From: Streptomyces griseomycini
GTDB lineage: Bacteria > Actinomycetota > Actinomycetes > Streptomycetales > Streptomycetaceae
Length of the DNA: 64,000 nt
Direction of reading: 5' to 3'
Assembly: GCF_014203535.1 (NCBI RefSeq)
Contig: NZ_JACHJI010000006.1
Location: 1 to 64,000 of the forward strand
The stretch's first letter is position 1; every line of letters starts with the position of its first letter. A program made the translations under genes and the position numbers. Under the pieces are notes generated by a model. It was not told the origin of the DNA and ran no database searches. It worked only from the letters and a program-made list of their open reading frames with translations. Shown one piece after another: positions 46,905-55,915 of this stretch.

Positions 46905-47358
46905 CGGTCCGTCACCCGGTCCCCGGCTTCGCTCGAGCGGTGCCCGCGGTGGCCCGCGCCTCACGGGTGGTCCGGCCGCGCCCGGCCGACCTCCTGCCCG
47001 ACCGGCGTGCCGGCCGATGTGCCGGCCGCCGGCACCGCGCGGCCGGGTGCGGGCGATCCCGTGCACGGCGATCCGCGCGAGCGGGAGGCCCTCCCCGGTG
47101 CCGGTCGCGCGGCGGACGCCGGTGGCCGCACGGCGGACTCCGGGGGTTCCGCGTCCCCCACCGCGCTCCGGGGAGCCGGGCGCGGATCCCGGAGCGGCGG
47201 CCGCCGGCCCGTGGTCGCCGCCCGGCTTCCCGGTCCGGCCGGACCTGTGACCGGCCGGTCCCGCGACGGCCCGGCGAACGGTGTTGACCTCGGCCGCCCT
47301 CCCGGGTGAGGGTGCATCACGGCGCGGATCACGTCCCCGTGCCGGAGAGGTGACGAGC
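46905..47358. other. 454-bp intergenic region after the AIM24 gene
   Basis: Very GC-rich, no convincing gene. Short GTGCCGGCCG-type direct repeats lie near 47007-47035. The frames that stay open on both strands lack ribosome sites and known motifs. The promoter of the dehydratase gene should be near 47300-47350 but is not obvious. Confidence 0.45.
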
Positions 47359-48318
47359 GTGATCGGCATCGCCGACATCGAGGCCGCGGCCGGGCGGATC
47401 GCCGGACACGTGGTGCGGACCCCGACCGTGGAGAGCCCCGGGCTGTCGGCGCTGCTCGGCGTCCCGGTCACCGCGAAACTGGAACTGCTGCAGCGCACCG
47501 GCTCGTTCAAGGCGCGGGGCGCGACGGCGAAGCTGCTGTCGCTGAGCGAGGCCGAGCGGGCCGCCGGGGTCGTGGCGGTGAGCGGCGGCAACCACGGGAT
47601 CGCCCTCGCGGTCATGGCCCGTGCCCTCGATGTGAAGGCCACGGTGGTGATGCCGCGCTCGGCTCCCGCCCGGGCCGTGGAGGTCGCGGAGTCCGCCGGC
47701 GCGTCGGTGCGGCTGACCGACGACATGGACGGCGCGTTCGCGCTGACGACGCGGCTCCGGCAGGAGGGGCTGACCCTCGTCCACCCCTTCGACGATCCCG
47801 TGGTGATCGCCGGACAGGGCACCGTGGGACTGGAGGTCGCCGCGGACGCCGGCGACCTCACCGACGTGCTGGTGAGCATCGGGGGCGGCGGGCTGATCGC
47901 CGGCGTGGCGGCGGCGCTGCGGGCGCTGCGGCCCGGGGTGCGGGTCTGGGGCGTGGAGACCGAGGGCGCGCAGGCGATGTCCGGGGCACTGGCGGCGGGC
48001 GGCCCGGTGCCGGTCGCGCTGTCGTCGATCGTCTCCACGCTCAGTGCCCCGGCCGCGTCGCGGCTGACGTACGAGCATGTCTCCCGGCTGGTCACCGAGG
48101 TGCTGGTGGTGCCGGACCGGGAGGCGGTGCGCGGGTCGCTCGAGCTCGCGGACCACGCCAAGGTGTGGGCGGAGCCGGCCGCCGGCTGTCTGCTGCCCGC
48201 CGCGCGGCGGGTGCTGGAGCGGGTCGGTGAGGGGGCCCGGCTCGGGCTGGTGGTGTGCGGGGGCAACGTCACCCCCGGGGACATGATCGCCTGGACGGAC
48301 CGCTTCGGGCTGCGCTGA
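47359..48318 (+). CDS. threonine/serine dehydratase (PLP, fold type II)
   Basis: Encodes 319 aa from GTG 47359, 8 bp after GGAGAGG; GTG 47350 and longer forms are alternatives. The PLP lysine lies in RTGSFKARGA, the cofactor phosphate loop in SIGGGGLIAG, and the SGGNHG motif binds the substrate carboxylate. The length is that of catabolic threonine dehydratases or serine racemase-like enzymes, without the regulatory ACT domain of IlvA. It converts threonine to 2-oxobutyrate and ammonia, or serine to pyruvate. Confidence 0.87.
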   Translation: MIGIADIEAAAGRIAGHVVRTPTVESPGLSALLGVPVTAKLELLQRTGSFKARGATAKLLSLSEAERAAGVVAVSGGNHGIALAVMARALDVKATVVMPRSAPARAVEVAESAGASVRLTDDMDGAFALTTRLRQEGLTLVHPFDDPVVIAGQGTVGLEVAADAGDLTDVLVSIGGGGLIAGVAAALRALRPGVRVWGVETEGAQAMSGALAAGGPVPVALSSIVSTLSAPAASRLTYEHVSRLVTEVLVVPDREAVRGSLELADHAKVWAEPAAGCLLPAARRVLERVGEGARLGLVVCGGNVTPGDMIAWTDRFGLR

Positions 48319-48388
48319 GCGTCCCGGCCCGTGCGGACGCGCCCTTCCTTATTACCGCCGGTTACCGACAATTCCCCTGCCTCCTCTT

Positions 48389-48407
48389 GAACGGACCCCG
48401 TCCGTTC
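48389..48407. promoter_or_regulatory. inverted repeat upstream of the pseudokinase gene
   Basis: GAACGGA-CCCCG-TCCGTTC (48389-48407), a 7-bp perfect inverted repeat about 50 bp before the start at 48458. Possible operator. Confidence 0.3.
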
Positions 48408-48457
48408 CCCCGTACCTCTGGGCAAGGGGGAACCCGCGGTTTCGAAGAGGGATGGCC

Positions 48458-50074
48458 ATGGGCAGGGCGCACGTCTCCACACACCGGCCGGTCGGCGGAC
48501 GGTACCGGCTGGTCGAGATCACCCATCGCGAGACCAACAGCGTCTGCTGGTACGCCGACGACCTGCAGACCGGCCGCCCGTGCCTGGTGACGCAGACCGT
48601 GCTGCCGGAGGATCCGGACGGCACCGCGCGGCGCGTCCCCTCCCGCGTCCTGCGGACGACCGAGAGCGTGTCACGGCTGTGTCCCGGACGGATCGCCACC
48701 GTCGTCGACGCCGTCGGCGAGGACGGCTCGCTGTGGACGGTCACCGCCTGGATCGACGGCACACCGCTCGGCGAGGTCCTCGCCGAGCAGGGCACCCTCA
48801 ACCACGTGCGGACCGCCCGCATCGCGCTGGAGCTGCTCGACGTGCTGGACGCCGCGCACGCCGGGGGCATCACGCACGGGGAGCTCAGCCCCGCCCAGGT
48901 GTTCGTGCGGGAGAGCGGTCCCGTGGTCGTCACCGGGTACGGGCTGGCCGGCTCGACGTCGGTGCCCCGGCTCACGGCACCGTCGTACGCCGCCCCGGAG
49001 CAGGCCCGCGGCGAGCGGAGCGGCCCGGCGGCGGACCTGTGGGCGCTGGGCGCGATCCTCTACACGATGCTCGAGGGCCGTCCGCCGTTCCGTGACCGGG
49101 GCCGGCCCGAGTCCACGTTGAAGGGGGTGGACCGGCTGCCGCTGCGCACACCGGTGCGGGCCGGTCCGCTCACCCGGGTCGTCCAGGGGCTGCTGCGCAA
49201 GGACGCGCGGGAGCGGCTGACCCGGCAGGTGGTCCGCGAGGTGCTCACCCGCGTGCTCGACGAGGACCCCGGGGCCGCCCCGGGGGCGGTGCCGAGCCCC
49301 CGGCTGCGCGGCGGACACACCGCCGCCCTGCGGTACGTGCGGCACGTCGGCCGGGAGTGGAGCAGACGGACCATGGTCCTCGGCACCACCCTGGCCGTCG
49401 TCACCGTGGCGGTGGCCGTGCTCGCCGCGACGCGGGGGCTGCCCGGCACCGACTCCGCCGCCGACGCGCCGACGGCCCCGCCGGCCTCGGCGTCCGCGCC
49501 GGGCGGACCGCGGGCGCCCGACGGCCGGGGGACCTCCCGGCCGCCCGCCGCGCCCACGCCCGCCCCGTCGCCCTCGGGCACGGCGGACCTCCCGTCCGGC
49601 TACCGGACCTACCGCGCGCCGGAGGGCTTCTCCGTCGCGCTGCCCGAGGGCTGGGAGCGGCGGGACACCTCACGCGCCGCCGACCTGGCCTACCGCGTCA
49701 CCTTCGGCGCGGACGGGGATCCGCGCACGCTCGCCGTCACCTACAGCGAGCGCGTGGGGTCCGACGCCGTGGCCGTGTGGCGGGACGACGTGGAGCCGCC
49801 CCTGGAACGGTCCGGCGGCTACGAGCGGATCGGCGCGATCCGCGCGACGACGTACCAGGGACGCGAAGCCGCCGACATGGAGTGGTACGCCGGGGCCGGC
49901 GGCGACCGGGTGCGCACCTTCGGCCGCGGGTTCCTCCTCGGCGGCGGGCGCGGCTTCTCGCTGCGCTGGACGACACCGGCCGCCGACTGGGAGGAGTCCG
50001 CGAGCCGGGAGGCGCTGCGGACCTTCCTGCGGACCTTCCGCCCGGCCTCAGGCTCCTCGGACCGAGGGGACTGA
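48458..50074 (+). CDS. membrane-anchored serine/threonine pseudokinase
   Basis: Encodes 538 aa from ATG 48458 (AAGAGGG 6 bp upstream; ATG 48452 adds two residues). Residues about 15-270 are a PknB-like fold with the late landmarks kept (AAPEQARG, DLWALGAILYTMLEGRPPF). The catalytic parts are lost: no glycine loop, no VAIK lysine (LVTQTV), HGE at 140-142 instead of HRD, and GYG at 160-162 instead of DFG. One membrane helix (about 306-327) leads through a Pro/Ala linker to an outer domain of about 140 aa (YRTYRAPEGFSVALPEGW). It is likely a signalling scaffold. Its 3' end overlaps the convergent serine hydrolase gene by 27 bp. Confidence 0.86.
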   Translation: MGRAHVSTHRPVGGRYRLVEITHRETNSVCWYADDLQTGRPCLVTQTVLPEDPDGTARRVPSRVLRTTESVSRLCPGRIATVVDAVGEDGSLWTVTAWIDGTPLGEVLAEQGTLNHVRTARIALELLDVLDAAHAGGITHGELSPAQVFVRESGPVVVTGYGLAGSTSVPRLTAPSYAAPEQARGERSGPAADLWALGAILYTMLEGRPPFRDRGRPESTLKGVDRLPLRTPVRAGPLTRVVQGLLRKDARERLTRQVVREVLTRVLDEDPGAAPGAVPSPRLRGGHTAALRYVRHVGREWSRRTMVLGTTLAVVTVAVAVLAATRGLPGTDSAADAPTAPPASASAPGGPRAPDGRGTSRPPAAPTPAPSPSGTADLPSGYRTYRAPEGFSVALPEGWERRDTSRAADLAYRVTFGADGDPRTLAVTYSERVGSDAVAVWRDDVEPPLERSGGYERIGAIRATTYQGREAADMEWYAGAGGDRVRTFGRGFLLGGGRGFSLRWTTPAADWEESASREALRTFLRTFRPASGSSDRGD

Positions 50075-51553
50075 GGCACCCGAGGGGGTTCCCCCCTGTT
50101 CGGGCGGGGCCGAGGGCCTGGGGGAGCGCAGCGTGCGCAGGGGCGCCCCGTGCAGCGGGCGGGTGTGCCAGCGGGCCGTGAAGGTCCGGTCCGCGAGGGA
50201 GCACCTGACCGTCAGGCGGTGCGGGGTCTCCAGGAACACCACGTCCACGGCGAGGGTGCCGTCCTCGGCCCAGCCACCGCTCACGGCGGTGGGCAGCGGT
50301 TCCTCGGCGGTCGTCCATCCCGGCCCGCCGAGCCGTGTCCCGAGCCGGTGGCCGCCGTCGGTGAGCCACAGCGTCCAGCCGCCGTCGGCGTCCGCCGTGA
50401 CCTCGGCCGCGGTCAGGGTCGGCTGGTCGGCGCAGGCGCCGCCGTACGGGGCGAACACGGCGGCGGACCAGTCCCGCGCCCGCTCCGGCGGTGCCGGGCT
50501 CCCCCCGGCCGGCGGCAGGGCGAGCCGTTCGAGGCGCTCGCGCAGAGCGGTGTCCGCGGCCTCCCGGCCGGAGAGGGGAGCGGGGCGGAAAGCGGGCAGG
50601 AGGTGCCGCCAGACCAGGTTCAGGTAGTCCTGCATCCGCCCGGTCGCCGACGTGGCGGCGACCACCGCGTCGTGCTCGGGCAGGATCAGGCAGAACTGCC
50701 CGTACGCCCCGTCGCCGCGGTACCCGTGCCGGGACATCCAGAACTGGTAGCCGTAGCCCCGGTCCCAGTCCTGCCGGTCCTGCTCCCCCATCGCCCCGGC
50801 GGTCGGTACGTGCGGGCGCGAGGCGCGGGCGACCCAGCCCTCGGGCAGCAGCCGCTCGCCCTGCCAGACCCCGTCGTTCAGGTACAGCAGGCCGAGCCGG
50901 GCGACGGCGTCGGTGGCGGCGTGCAGTCCGCTGAAGCCGAGCTCGCGGCCGGTGCCGTCCCGCAGCCACAGCGCCTCGCCGACGCCCAGCGGGTCCAGCA
51001 GCCGCGGCCGCAGGTAGGCGGTGAGGGACTGTCCGGTGACCCGCTGCACGATCGCGCCGAGCGTGTAGGTGTTGGGCTGGTTGTAGGCGAAGACCGTGCC
51101 CGGAGCGCGGTCCGGGGGCAGCAGCAGGAATCCGCGCACGGGTTCGGCGGGGTCGGTGCCGTACGCCTCGTCGACGGTCTCGCGCCCGTGGCCGCTGGCC
51201 ATGGACGCGACGTGCCGCACCCGTGTCGCCCGGCTGTGCGGGTGGGTGATGTCGGCCTCGAACTCCGGGAAGTACGACAGCACCGGGGCGTCGAAGTCGA
51301 TCAGCCCCTCGGCCTCGGCGAGGGCGGCCGCGGTGGCCGTGAAGCTCTTGCTGAGCGAGTAGAGCAGATGCGGGCGTGAGGCGGTGTACGGCGCCCACCA
51401 GCCGGAGGCCACGAGGTGGCCGTGGCGCAGGATCATCAGGCTGTGCGGCTCGATGTCCGGGGCGGCTTCGAGGGCGTCGAGGAAGGCGTGGACGCCGGAC
51501 GCGTCGACGCCCTGGGCGGCCGGGGCGGAGGCGGGGAGCGGGCGGGCACTCAT
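50048..51553 (-). CDS. serine hydrolase, beta-lactamase/class C (PBP-like)
   Basis: Encodes 501 aa from ATG 51553. The SxxK nucleophile is in LYSLSKSFTA, the YxN motif in FAYNQPNTYTLGA, and HGYRGDG stands where the KTG-like strand should be. No signal peptide is visible, so it may act in the cytoplasm. The C-terminal 150 residues form an extra beta-rich domain. It is an esterase or DD-peptidase-like enzyme of unknown substrate rather than a proven beta-lactamase. Confidence 0.85.
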   Translation of the reverse strand: MSARPLPASAPAAQGVDASGVHAFLDALEAAPDIEPHSLMILRHGHLVASGWWAPYTASRPHLLYSLSKSFTATAAALAEAEGLIDFDAPVLSYFPEFEADITHPHSRATRVRHVASMASGHGRETVDEAYGTDPAEPVRGFLLLPPDRAPGTVFAYNQPNTYTLGAIVQRVTGQSLTAYLRPRLLDPLGVGEALWLRDGTGRELGFSGLHAATDAVARLGLLYLNDGVWQGERLLPEGWVARASRPHVPTAGAMGEQDRQDWDRGYGYQFWMSRHGYRGDGAYGQFCLILPEHDAVVAATSATGRMQDYLNLVWRHLLPAFRPAPLSGREAADTALRERLERLALPPAGGSPAPPERARDWSAAVFAPYGGACADQPTLTAAEVTADADGGWTLWLTDGGHRLGTRLGGPGWTTAEEPLPTAVSGGWAEDGTLAVDVVFLETPHRLTVRCSLADRTFTARWHTRPLHGAPLRTLRSPRPSAPPEQGGTPSGASVPSVRGA

Positions 51554-51624
51554 GGGGGCATCCTGCCCGGCCGCCGTCGGGCGATCCACCGTTTTCCCGT
51601 TCCGCGGCCGGGGACCCGGGCACC

Positions 51625-52620
51625 ATGGTGCGAATCGGATACACGATGATGACCGAGCAGGCCGGGCCCCGGGAGCTGGTCGGCCACGTGGTGCGGGCCG
51701 AGGAGGCGGGCTTCGACTTCTCGGTGACCTCGGACCACTACTTCCCCTGGCTGCGCTCGCAGGGCCACTCGCCGTACGCGTGGAGCGTGCTGGGCGCCGC
51801 GGCCCAGGCCACCTCGCGGATCCCGCTGATGACGTACGTGACGTGCCCGACGTTCCGTTACCACCCGGCGGTGGTGGCGCAGAAGGCGGCGACGATGCAG
51901 TTGCTGTCCGAGGGCCGGTTCCGGCTGGGGCTCGGCTCGGGCGAGAACCTCAACGAGCACGTGGTGGGCGGCGGCTGGCCGGCCGTGGACGTGCGGCACG
52001 AGATGCTCGAGGAGGCGGTGGAGATCATCCGTGCCCTCTTCGAGGGCGGTCACGTCACCCGTCACGGCACCCACTTCGACGTCGAGTCGGCCCGGTTGTG
52101 GGACCTGCCGGACCAGCCGCCGCCGATCGGCGTCGCGGTCTCCGGGAAGCGGTCCTGCGCCCTCGCGGGCCGGCTCGCCGACCTGGTGATCGCCACGGAA
52201 CCGAAGGCGGAACTGCTCGACGCCTTCGACCGGCACGGCGGGGAGGGCAAGCCGCGGGTGGGACAGCTGCCGGTGTGCTACGACCCCGACCGGGACGCGG
52301 CCGTCGAGCGCGCCCACGCCCAGTTCCGCTGGTTCGGCAACGGCTGGAAGGTCAACTCCGAGTTGCCGCACCCGGACTCCTTCGACCTCGCGACCCAGTT
52401 CGTCCGGCCGGACGACGTCGCCGGGTCGATCCCGTGCGGCAGCGACCCGGAGCACTTCGTCGAGGCCGTCCGCCCCTACGTGGAGGCCGGTTTCACCGAG
52501 GTCGCCCTGGTGCAGATCGGCGGCGAGTCGCAGCCGCAGTTCCTGGACTGGTCGGAGAAGACGCTGCTGCCGGCGCTGCGGGACGCCTTCGGCCGGCCCG
52601 CGGGTCCGGGCGGGGAGTGA
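51625..52620 (+). CDS. LLM-class F420-dependent oxidoreductase
   Basis: Encodes 331 aa. A TIM-barrel of the luciferase-like family, closest to the F420-dependent glucose-6-phosphate dehydrogenase group: MVRIGYTMMTEQAGP, FDFSVTSDHYFPW, MTYVTCPTFRYHPAVVAQ and LGLGSGENLNEHVVG, the last being the F420 phosphate site. It uses F420/F420H2 to oxidise or reduce a small molecule that cannot be named. No clear ribosome site precedes ATG 51625. Confidence 0.88.
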   Translation: MVRIGYTMMTEQAGPRELVGHVVRAEEAGFDFSVTSDHYFPWLRSQGHSPYAWSVLGAAAQATSRIPLMTYVTCPTFRYHPAVVAQKAATMQLLSEGRFRLGLGSGENLNEHVVGGGWPAVDVRHEMLEEAVEIIRALFEGGHVTRHGTHFDVESARLWDLPDQPPPIGVAVSGKRSCALAGRLADLVIATEPKAELLDAFDRHGGEGKPRVGQLPVCYDPDRDAAVERAHAQFRWFGNGWKVNSELPHPDSFDLATQFVRPDDVAGSIPCGSDPEHFVEAVRPYVEAGFTEVALVQIGGESQPQFLDWSEKTLLPALRDAFGRPAGPGGE

Positions 52621-52644
52621 CTCAGGATTCACCCGGAGAGCTGA

Positions 52645-52668
52645 GCATCTTACGCGGGCGCGGGGTAC
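52645..52668 (+). promoter_or_regulatory. SigB-type promoter match (GCAT-N14-GGGTAC) for the SsgA-family gene
   Basis: GCAT (52645-52648), 14 bp, GGGTAC (52663-52668), an exact fit to GNNT-N14-16-GGGTAC/T, with the -10 ending 38 bp before the start at 52707. Confidence 0.6.
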
Positions 52669-52706
52669 TAGAGGGCTCTACGTCGGTACGTCCCGGAGGC
52701 CCTCTC

Positions 52707-53132
52707 GTGAACTCGTTCGTGCACAAGACCCTGGTGGTGGAGCTCCAGGCGGGCGACGCGGGTCGCTTTCCCGTGCTCGTCCACCTGAGTTACGACCCCT
52801 CCGACCCGTTCGCCGTCACCATGGTCTTCAGCCACGACGGCCGGGTCCTCGCGCGCTGGCAGCTGGACCGTGAGATGGTCGCCGACGGTCTCACCCGCCC
52901 GGTGGGGACCGGGGACGTACGGCTGCGCCCGGAGTCCCGGGGCGTGGGGCGGGAGCTTCGGATGGAGTTCCTCGGTGAGGCCCATGCCGACGGCGGGAGG
53001 CACCACGCGGTGGTGTTCGCCTGGGCCGAGACGATCGGCGACTTCCTGCACGAGACCCACCGGCTGGTCCCGCCGGGGCGCGAGGAGGTCCGCGTCGACG
53101 ACTTCCTCGCGGACGTGCTCGCGGGGAGCTGA
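52707..53132 (+). CDS. SsgA-family sporulation/cell division protein
   Basis: Encodes 141 aa from GTG 52707, with GGAGG 7 bp upstream. The SsgA-like pattern is VHLSYDPSDPFAVTMVF, RVLARWQLDREMVADGL, GTGDVRLRP and LHETHRLVPPG. SsgA-like proteins control septum placement and spore wall steps in actinomycetes. The paralogue cannot be named from sequence. A SigB-type promoter match upstream would link it to stress-dependent development. Confidence 0.93.
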   Translation: MNSFVHKTLVVELQAGDAGRFPVLVHLSYDPSDPFAVTMVFSHDGRVLARWQLDREMVADGLTRPVGTGDVRLRPESRGVGRELRMEFLGEAHADGGRHHAVVFAWAETIGDFLHETHRLVPPGREEVRVDDFLADVLAGS

Positions 53133-53153
53133 GCCGCGGGCGTGCGGCTCAGC
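53128..53153. terminator. bidirectional terminator containing both stop codons
   Basis: GCTGAGCCGC (53128-53137) and GCGGCTCAGC (53144-53153) form a perfect 10-bp stem with a 6-nt loop. The SsgA stop (53130-53132) is in the left arm and the stop of the convergent gene (53149-53151) in the right arm. Confidence 0.7.
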
Positions 53154-53646
53154 GTGTGGTGTGACGGTGCCGGGCCCACATCGGCAGGCCGAACCAGCAC
53201 AGCAGGTACCACCCCACCACTCCGGCGACCAGGTACGGGACGAAGTCGTCGTCGGTCGCCACGCGCAGGATCAGCAGCAGCGAGGCGCTGGTGGTGGCGA
53301 GCAGCAGCAACAGACCGAGCAGGGTCAGCCGGGAGGCCCACTGCACCGCCTGCGGCTTGATGCGCCGTCCGGAGACGAGGCGGTGCAGCGACACCGGGCC
53401 GATGAGCGCGCCGGTGGCGCACGCGCCCAGGACGACGGTGACGATGTAGATCGTCTGGTCGGTGTCGGACAGGCCCGCGTACTTCGGGGTGAACACGACG
53501 GTCAGCAGGAAGCCGAAGAGGATCTGCACGCCCATCTGGGCGACGCGGACCTCCTGGATGAGTTCCTGCCACATCCGGTCCGCTCTCTCGTCCTCGGTCT
53601 CGTTCCGCCCCCTGCGCCTGTCCTGGCCCTGCTCCGCGTCCGGCAC
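53149..53646 (-). CDS. DUF6328-like four-helix membrane protein
   Basis: Encodes 165 aa from GTG 53646, with GGGAGG 6 bp upstream. A charged N-terminus (GRNETEDERADRMWQELIQEVR) precedes four hydrophobic helices, including QMGVQILFGFLLTVVF, IYIVTVVLGACATGALI and LLGLLLLLATTSASLLL. The VRVAQMGVQILFGFLLTV start is what I recall for DUF6328. Function unknown. Confidence 0.75.
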   Translation of the reverse strand: MPDAEQGQDRRRGRNETEDERADRMWQELIQEVRVAQMGVQILFGFLLTVVFTPKYAGLSDTDQTIYIVTVVLGACATGALIGPVSLHRLVSGRRIKPQAVQWASRLTLLGLLLLLATTSASLLLILRVATDDDFVPYLVAGVVGWYLLCWFGLPMWARHRHTTR

Positions 53647-53729
53647 GGTGCACCTCCCTGGGTGAACGACGTCGGCCCTCTCCTGCCGAGAGTTCCCCTT
53701 CTGCCGCCGTTCCCCTCGGTCGGACCGCG

Positions 53730-53754
53730 GTTTGGGGGCGCGGTGCACGGTTAC
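53730..53754 (+). promoter_or_regulatory. SigB-like promoter candidate (GTTT-N15-GGTTAC)
   Basis: GTTT (53730-53733), 15 bp, GGTTAC (53749-53754), one mismatch from the SigB-type -10, 56 bp before the small gene at 53810. Confidence 0.35.
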
Positions 53755-53809
53755 ACGGACCGCGATGCCGCCGAGGCGATGACACCGAGGCCAGGAGGTC
53801 GTGGCACGC

Positions 53810-54148
53810 ATGTCCGATACCCAGCTCACCGTGACGCTCAGCGGCGGGGACGCCGACGACGCACGCGCGGTCGTCCGGGCCCTGGAGGGGACGTTCGGGG
53901 CGCCGGACCAGTCGCCCTCCGACGAGAGGGCGACGGTCCGCGTGGCGACGTTCACCGGAGGGGGGCGGGAGAAGGCCCCCCGCGCGGACGCCGGCCGGCT
54001 GTCGGCGCCGGTGACCGTCACCGTGCAGGGCACCCCGGAGGCGGTGCGGCGGGCGAGCGACACGCTCACGCGGGCCTTCACGGCACGCGACGAGGGCGCC
54101 GCCTCCGGCGACCAGGAGCAGGAGAGGCAACTGCTCCTGGAGCCGTGA
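53810..54148 (+). CDS. small hypothetical protein
   Basis: Encodes 112 aa from ATG 53810; GTG 53801 sits only 2 bp after AGGAGG, while ATG 53810 is 11 bp away, so the start is uncertain. It has two alternating strand/helix units: LTVTLSGGDADDARAVVRALEGTF and VTVTVQGTPEAVRRASDTLTRAF. This looks like a duplicated ferredoxin-like half. No family is recognised. Confidence 0.6.
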   Translation: MSDTQLTVTLSGGDADDARAVVRALEGTFGAPDQSPSDERATVRVATFTGGGREKAPRADAGRLSAPVTVTVQGTPEAVRRASDTLTRAFTARDEGAASGDQEQERQLLLEP

Positions 54149-54166
54149 TCCCCTACCGGACCCGCC

Positions 54167-55150
54167 TCACCAGCGGGATTCGACCTGGTCCTTGATCCTC
54201 CGCTCGTAGAGGTCGCGGATCGCCGTGAGCGTCGCGTCGGACAGCTCCGGCAGCCGTGCGGCGGCGGCGTTGGCGCGGGCCTGCTCGGGCGAACGGGCAC
54301 CGGGGATGACGGTGGTGACGCCGGGCTGCTGGGCGATCCAGCGCAGTGCCAGCTGGGCCGGTGTGTACCCCTCGGGGGCGAGCGCGGCGAACTCCGCCGC
54401 GGCCTCGACGCCGGTCGCGTAGTCGACGCCGGAGAAGGTCTCGCCCTGGTCGAAGGACTCGCCGTGCCGGTTGAAGGTGCGGTGGTCGTTCTCGGGGAAG
54501 ACGGTGTCCCTGGTGTACTTGCCGGACAGCAGGCCGGAGGCGAGCGGAACCCGGGCGATGATGCCGACGCCGGCCTCGCGGGCGGCCGGGAGCACCTCGC
54601 GCAGCGGCTTCATGCGGAACGGGTTGAGGATGATCTGCACGCTCGCCACGTTGGGGCGGGCGATCGCGGTCAGCGCCTCGGCGCAGGTCTCCACGCTGAC
54701 CCCGTAGGCGGCGATCCGCCCCTCCTCCACCAGCGTGTCGAGGGCGTCGAAGACCTCGTCGGTGGAGTAGACGGGGGTGGGCGGGCAGTGCAGCTGCACC
54801 AGGTCGACGCGGTCGACGCCGAGGTTGCGCCGCGATCGGTCGTTCCAGGCGCGGAAGTTGTCCAGGACGTAGTTCTCGGGGATCTGGTCGACCCGGCGGC
54901 CCATCTTGGTGGCGACCAGCACGTGCAGATCGGGCCGCCCGCTCAGGAACGACGCGATGGTCTGCTCGCTGCGCCCGTCGCCGTACACGTCGGCGGTGTC
55001 GAAGAAGGTGACTCCCGACTCGGCGGCGGCCTCCAGCACCGCGAGGGCCTCCTTGTCGTCGACGTCACCCCAGTCCGCCCCGAGTTGCCATGTGCCGAGA
55101 CCGATCACGGAGGCGTGCTGACCCGACCTGTCGAATGTGCGCTCGTCCAT
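54167..55150 (-). CDS. aldo/keto reductase
   Basis: Encodes 327 aa. A TIM-barrel NADPH reductase: VIGLGTWQLGADWG, the catalytic Tyr in FDTADVYGDG, Lys in VATKMGRR, and LVQLHCPP. The NADPH site is TTVIPGARSPEQARANAAA. It reduces aldehydes or ketones; substrate unknown. Confidence 0.9.
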   Translation of the reverse strand: MDERTFDRSGQHASVIGLGTWQLGADWGDVDDKEALAVLEAAAESGVTFFDTADVYGDGRSEQTIASFLSGRPDLHVLVATKMGRRVDQIPENYVLDNFRAWNDRSRRNLGVDRVDLVQLHCPPTPVYSTDEVFDALDTLVEEGRIAAYGVSVETCAEALTAIARPNVASVQIILNPFRMKPLREVLPAAREAGVGIIARVPLASGLLSGKYTRDTVFPENDHRTFNRHGESFDQGETFSGVDYATGVEAAAEFAALAPEGYTPAQLALRWIAQQPGVTTVIPGARSPEQARANAAAARLPELSDATLTAIRDLYERRIKDQVESRW

Positions 55151-55497
55151 GGCGTCAGTCTGTCATCCCTCACGGCGAGCGGCAGAGGCACCTGTCCGGT
55201 GGTGGGCCCCGGGCACGCGTCCCGCGGGATCGCGCCAATCTCGCGGCGTGACACGGGCCACGCGTCGCGCGTCCCTCGCGGAGGATCACCCGGCGAGGCG
55301 TCCCGACGGGAGCGGATTTTCCCCTTCCGTCGTCACACGTCCCCCACGAGCGACAAGATCATCTTCGTTCAAGTCTGTACGGCATGACGGAGATCGCCCG
55401 GATCGCGGCCAACCGCCCCAGGGGCATTTCCCCCGCCACCGGCACGGGCGATAGGCATGCGGGGTCCTGATCCGGAACCGACCCCCAGGAGATCCAC
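55151..55497. other. 347-bp intergenic region upstream of melC1
   Basis: No gene is seen. It is the divergent promoter zone of the aldo/keto reductase and the melC operon. An AT-richer stretch lies at 55310-55380 (GCGGATTTTCCCC to GTCTGTACGG). No SigB-type match was found. Confidence 0.5.
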
Positions 55498-55875
55498 ATG
55501 CCGGAACTCAGCCGTCGCCGCGCGCTCACCGCGGCGGCCGCCCTCACCGCCGCCGCGGGGGTCCAGCCGGCCCTCGTCCCGTCCGCGCGGGCCGCCGAGG
55601 GCGCCGGGCACCGCCACGACTCCCCCGCCGGCTTCGACGAGGTCTACCGGGGCCGCCGGATACAGGGCCGGCCGGTCACCGCCGGTGGTCACCACCACGG
55701 GCCCGGGTACGCCGTGTTCGTCGACGGCGTGGAACTGCACGTGATGCGCAACGCCGACGGCAGCTGGATCAGCGTCGTCAGCCACTACGAGCCGGTCCCC
55801 ACCCCGCGCGCCGCAGCCCGCGCCGCGGTGGACGAGCTGCAGGGCGCCCCGCTCCTGCCCTTCCCCACCCGCTGA
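55498..55875 (+). CDS. melC1: tyrosinase copper chaperone MelC1
   Basis: Encodes 125 aa with a Tat-type signal (SRRRALTAAAALTAAAG, cleavage after ARA). The mature part is His-rich (GHRHDS, GGHHHGPGYAVFVDG) and ends in the PVPTPRAAARAAVDEL helix. MelC1 binds apotyrosinase, loads two Cu ions and carries the enzyme out through the Tat pathway. melC2 follows after 40 bp with its own GGGAGC ribosome site, the usual melC operon. Confidence 0.95.
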   Translation: MPELSRRRALTAAAALTAAAGVQPALVPSARAAEGAGHRHDSPAGFDEVYRGRRIQGRPVTAGGHHHGPGYAVFVDGVELHVMRNADGSWISVVSHYEPVPTPRAAARAAVDELQGAPLLPFPTR

Positions 55876-55915
55876 CCGACCGACCACCGCCGCAGACACC
55901 GGGAGCACCCCGCAC

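Noticed and set aside
46940..47332. Open frames on both strands in the gap after the AIM24 gene
   Set aside because: They overlap each other, have no ribosome site and are low-complexity Arg/Ala/Gly/Pro.
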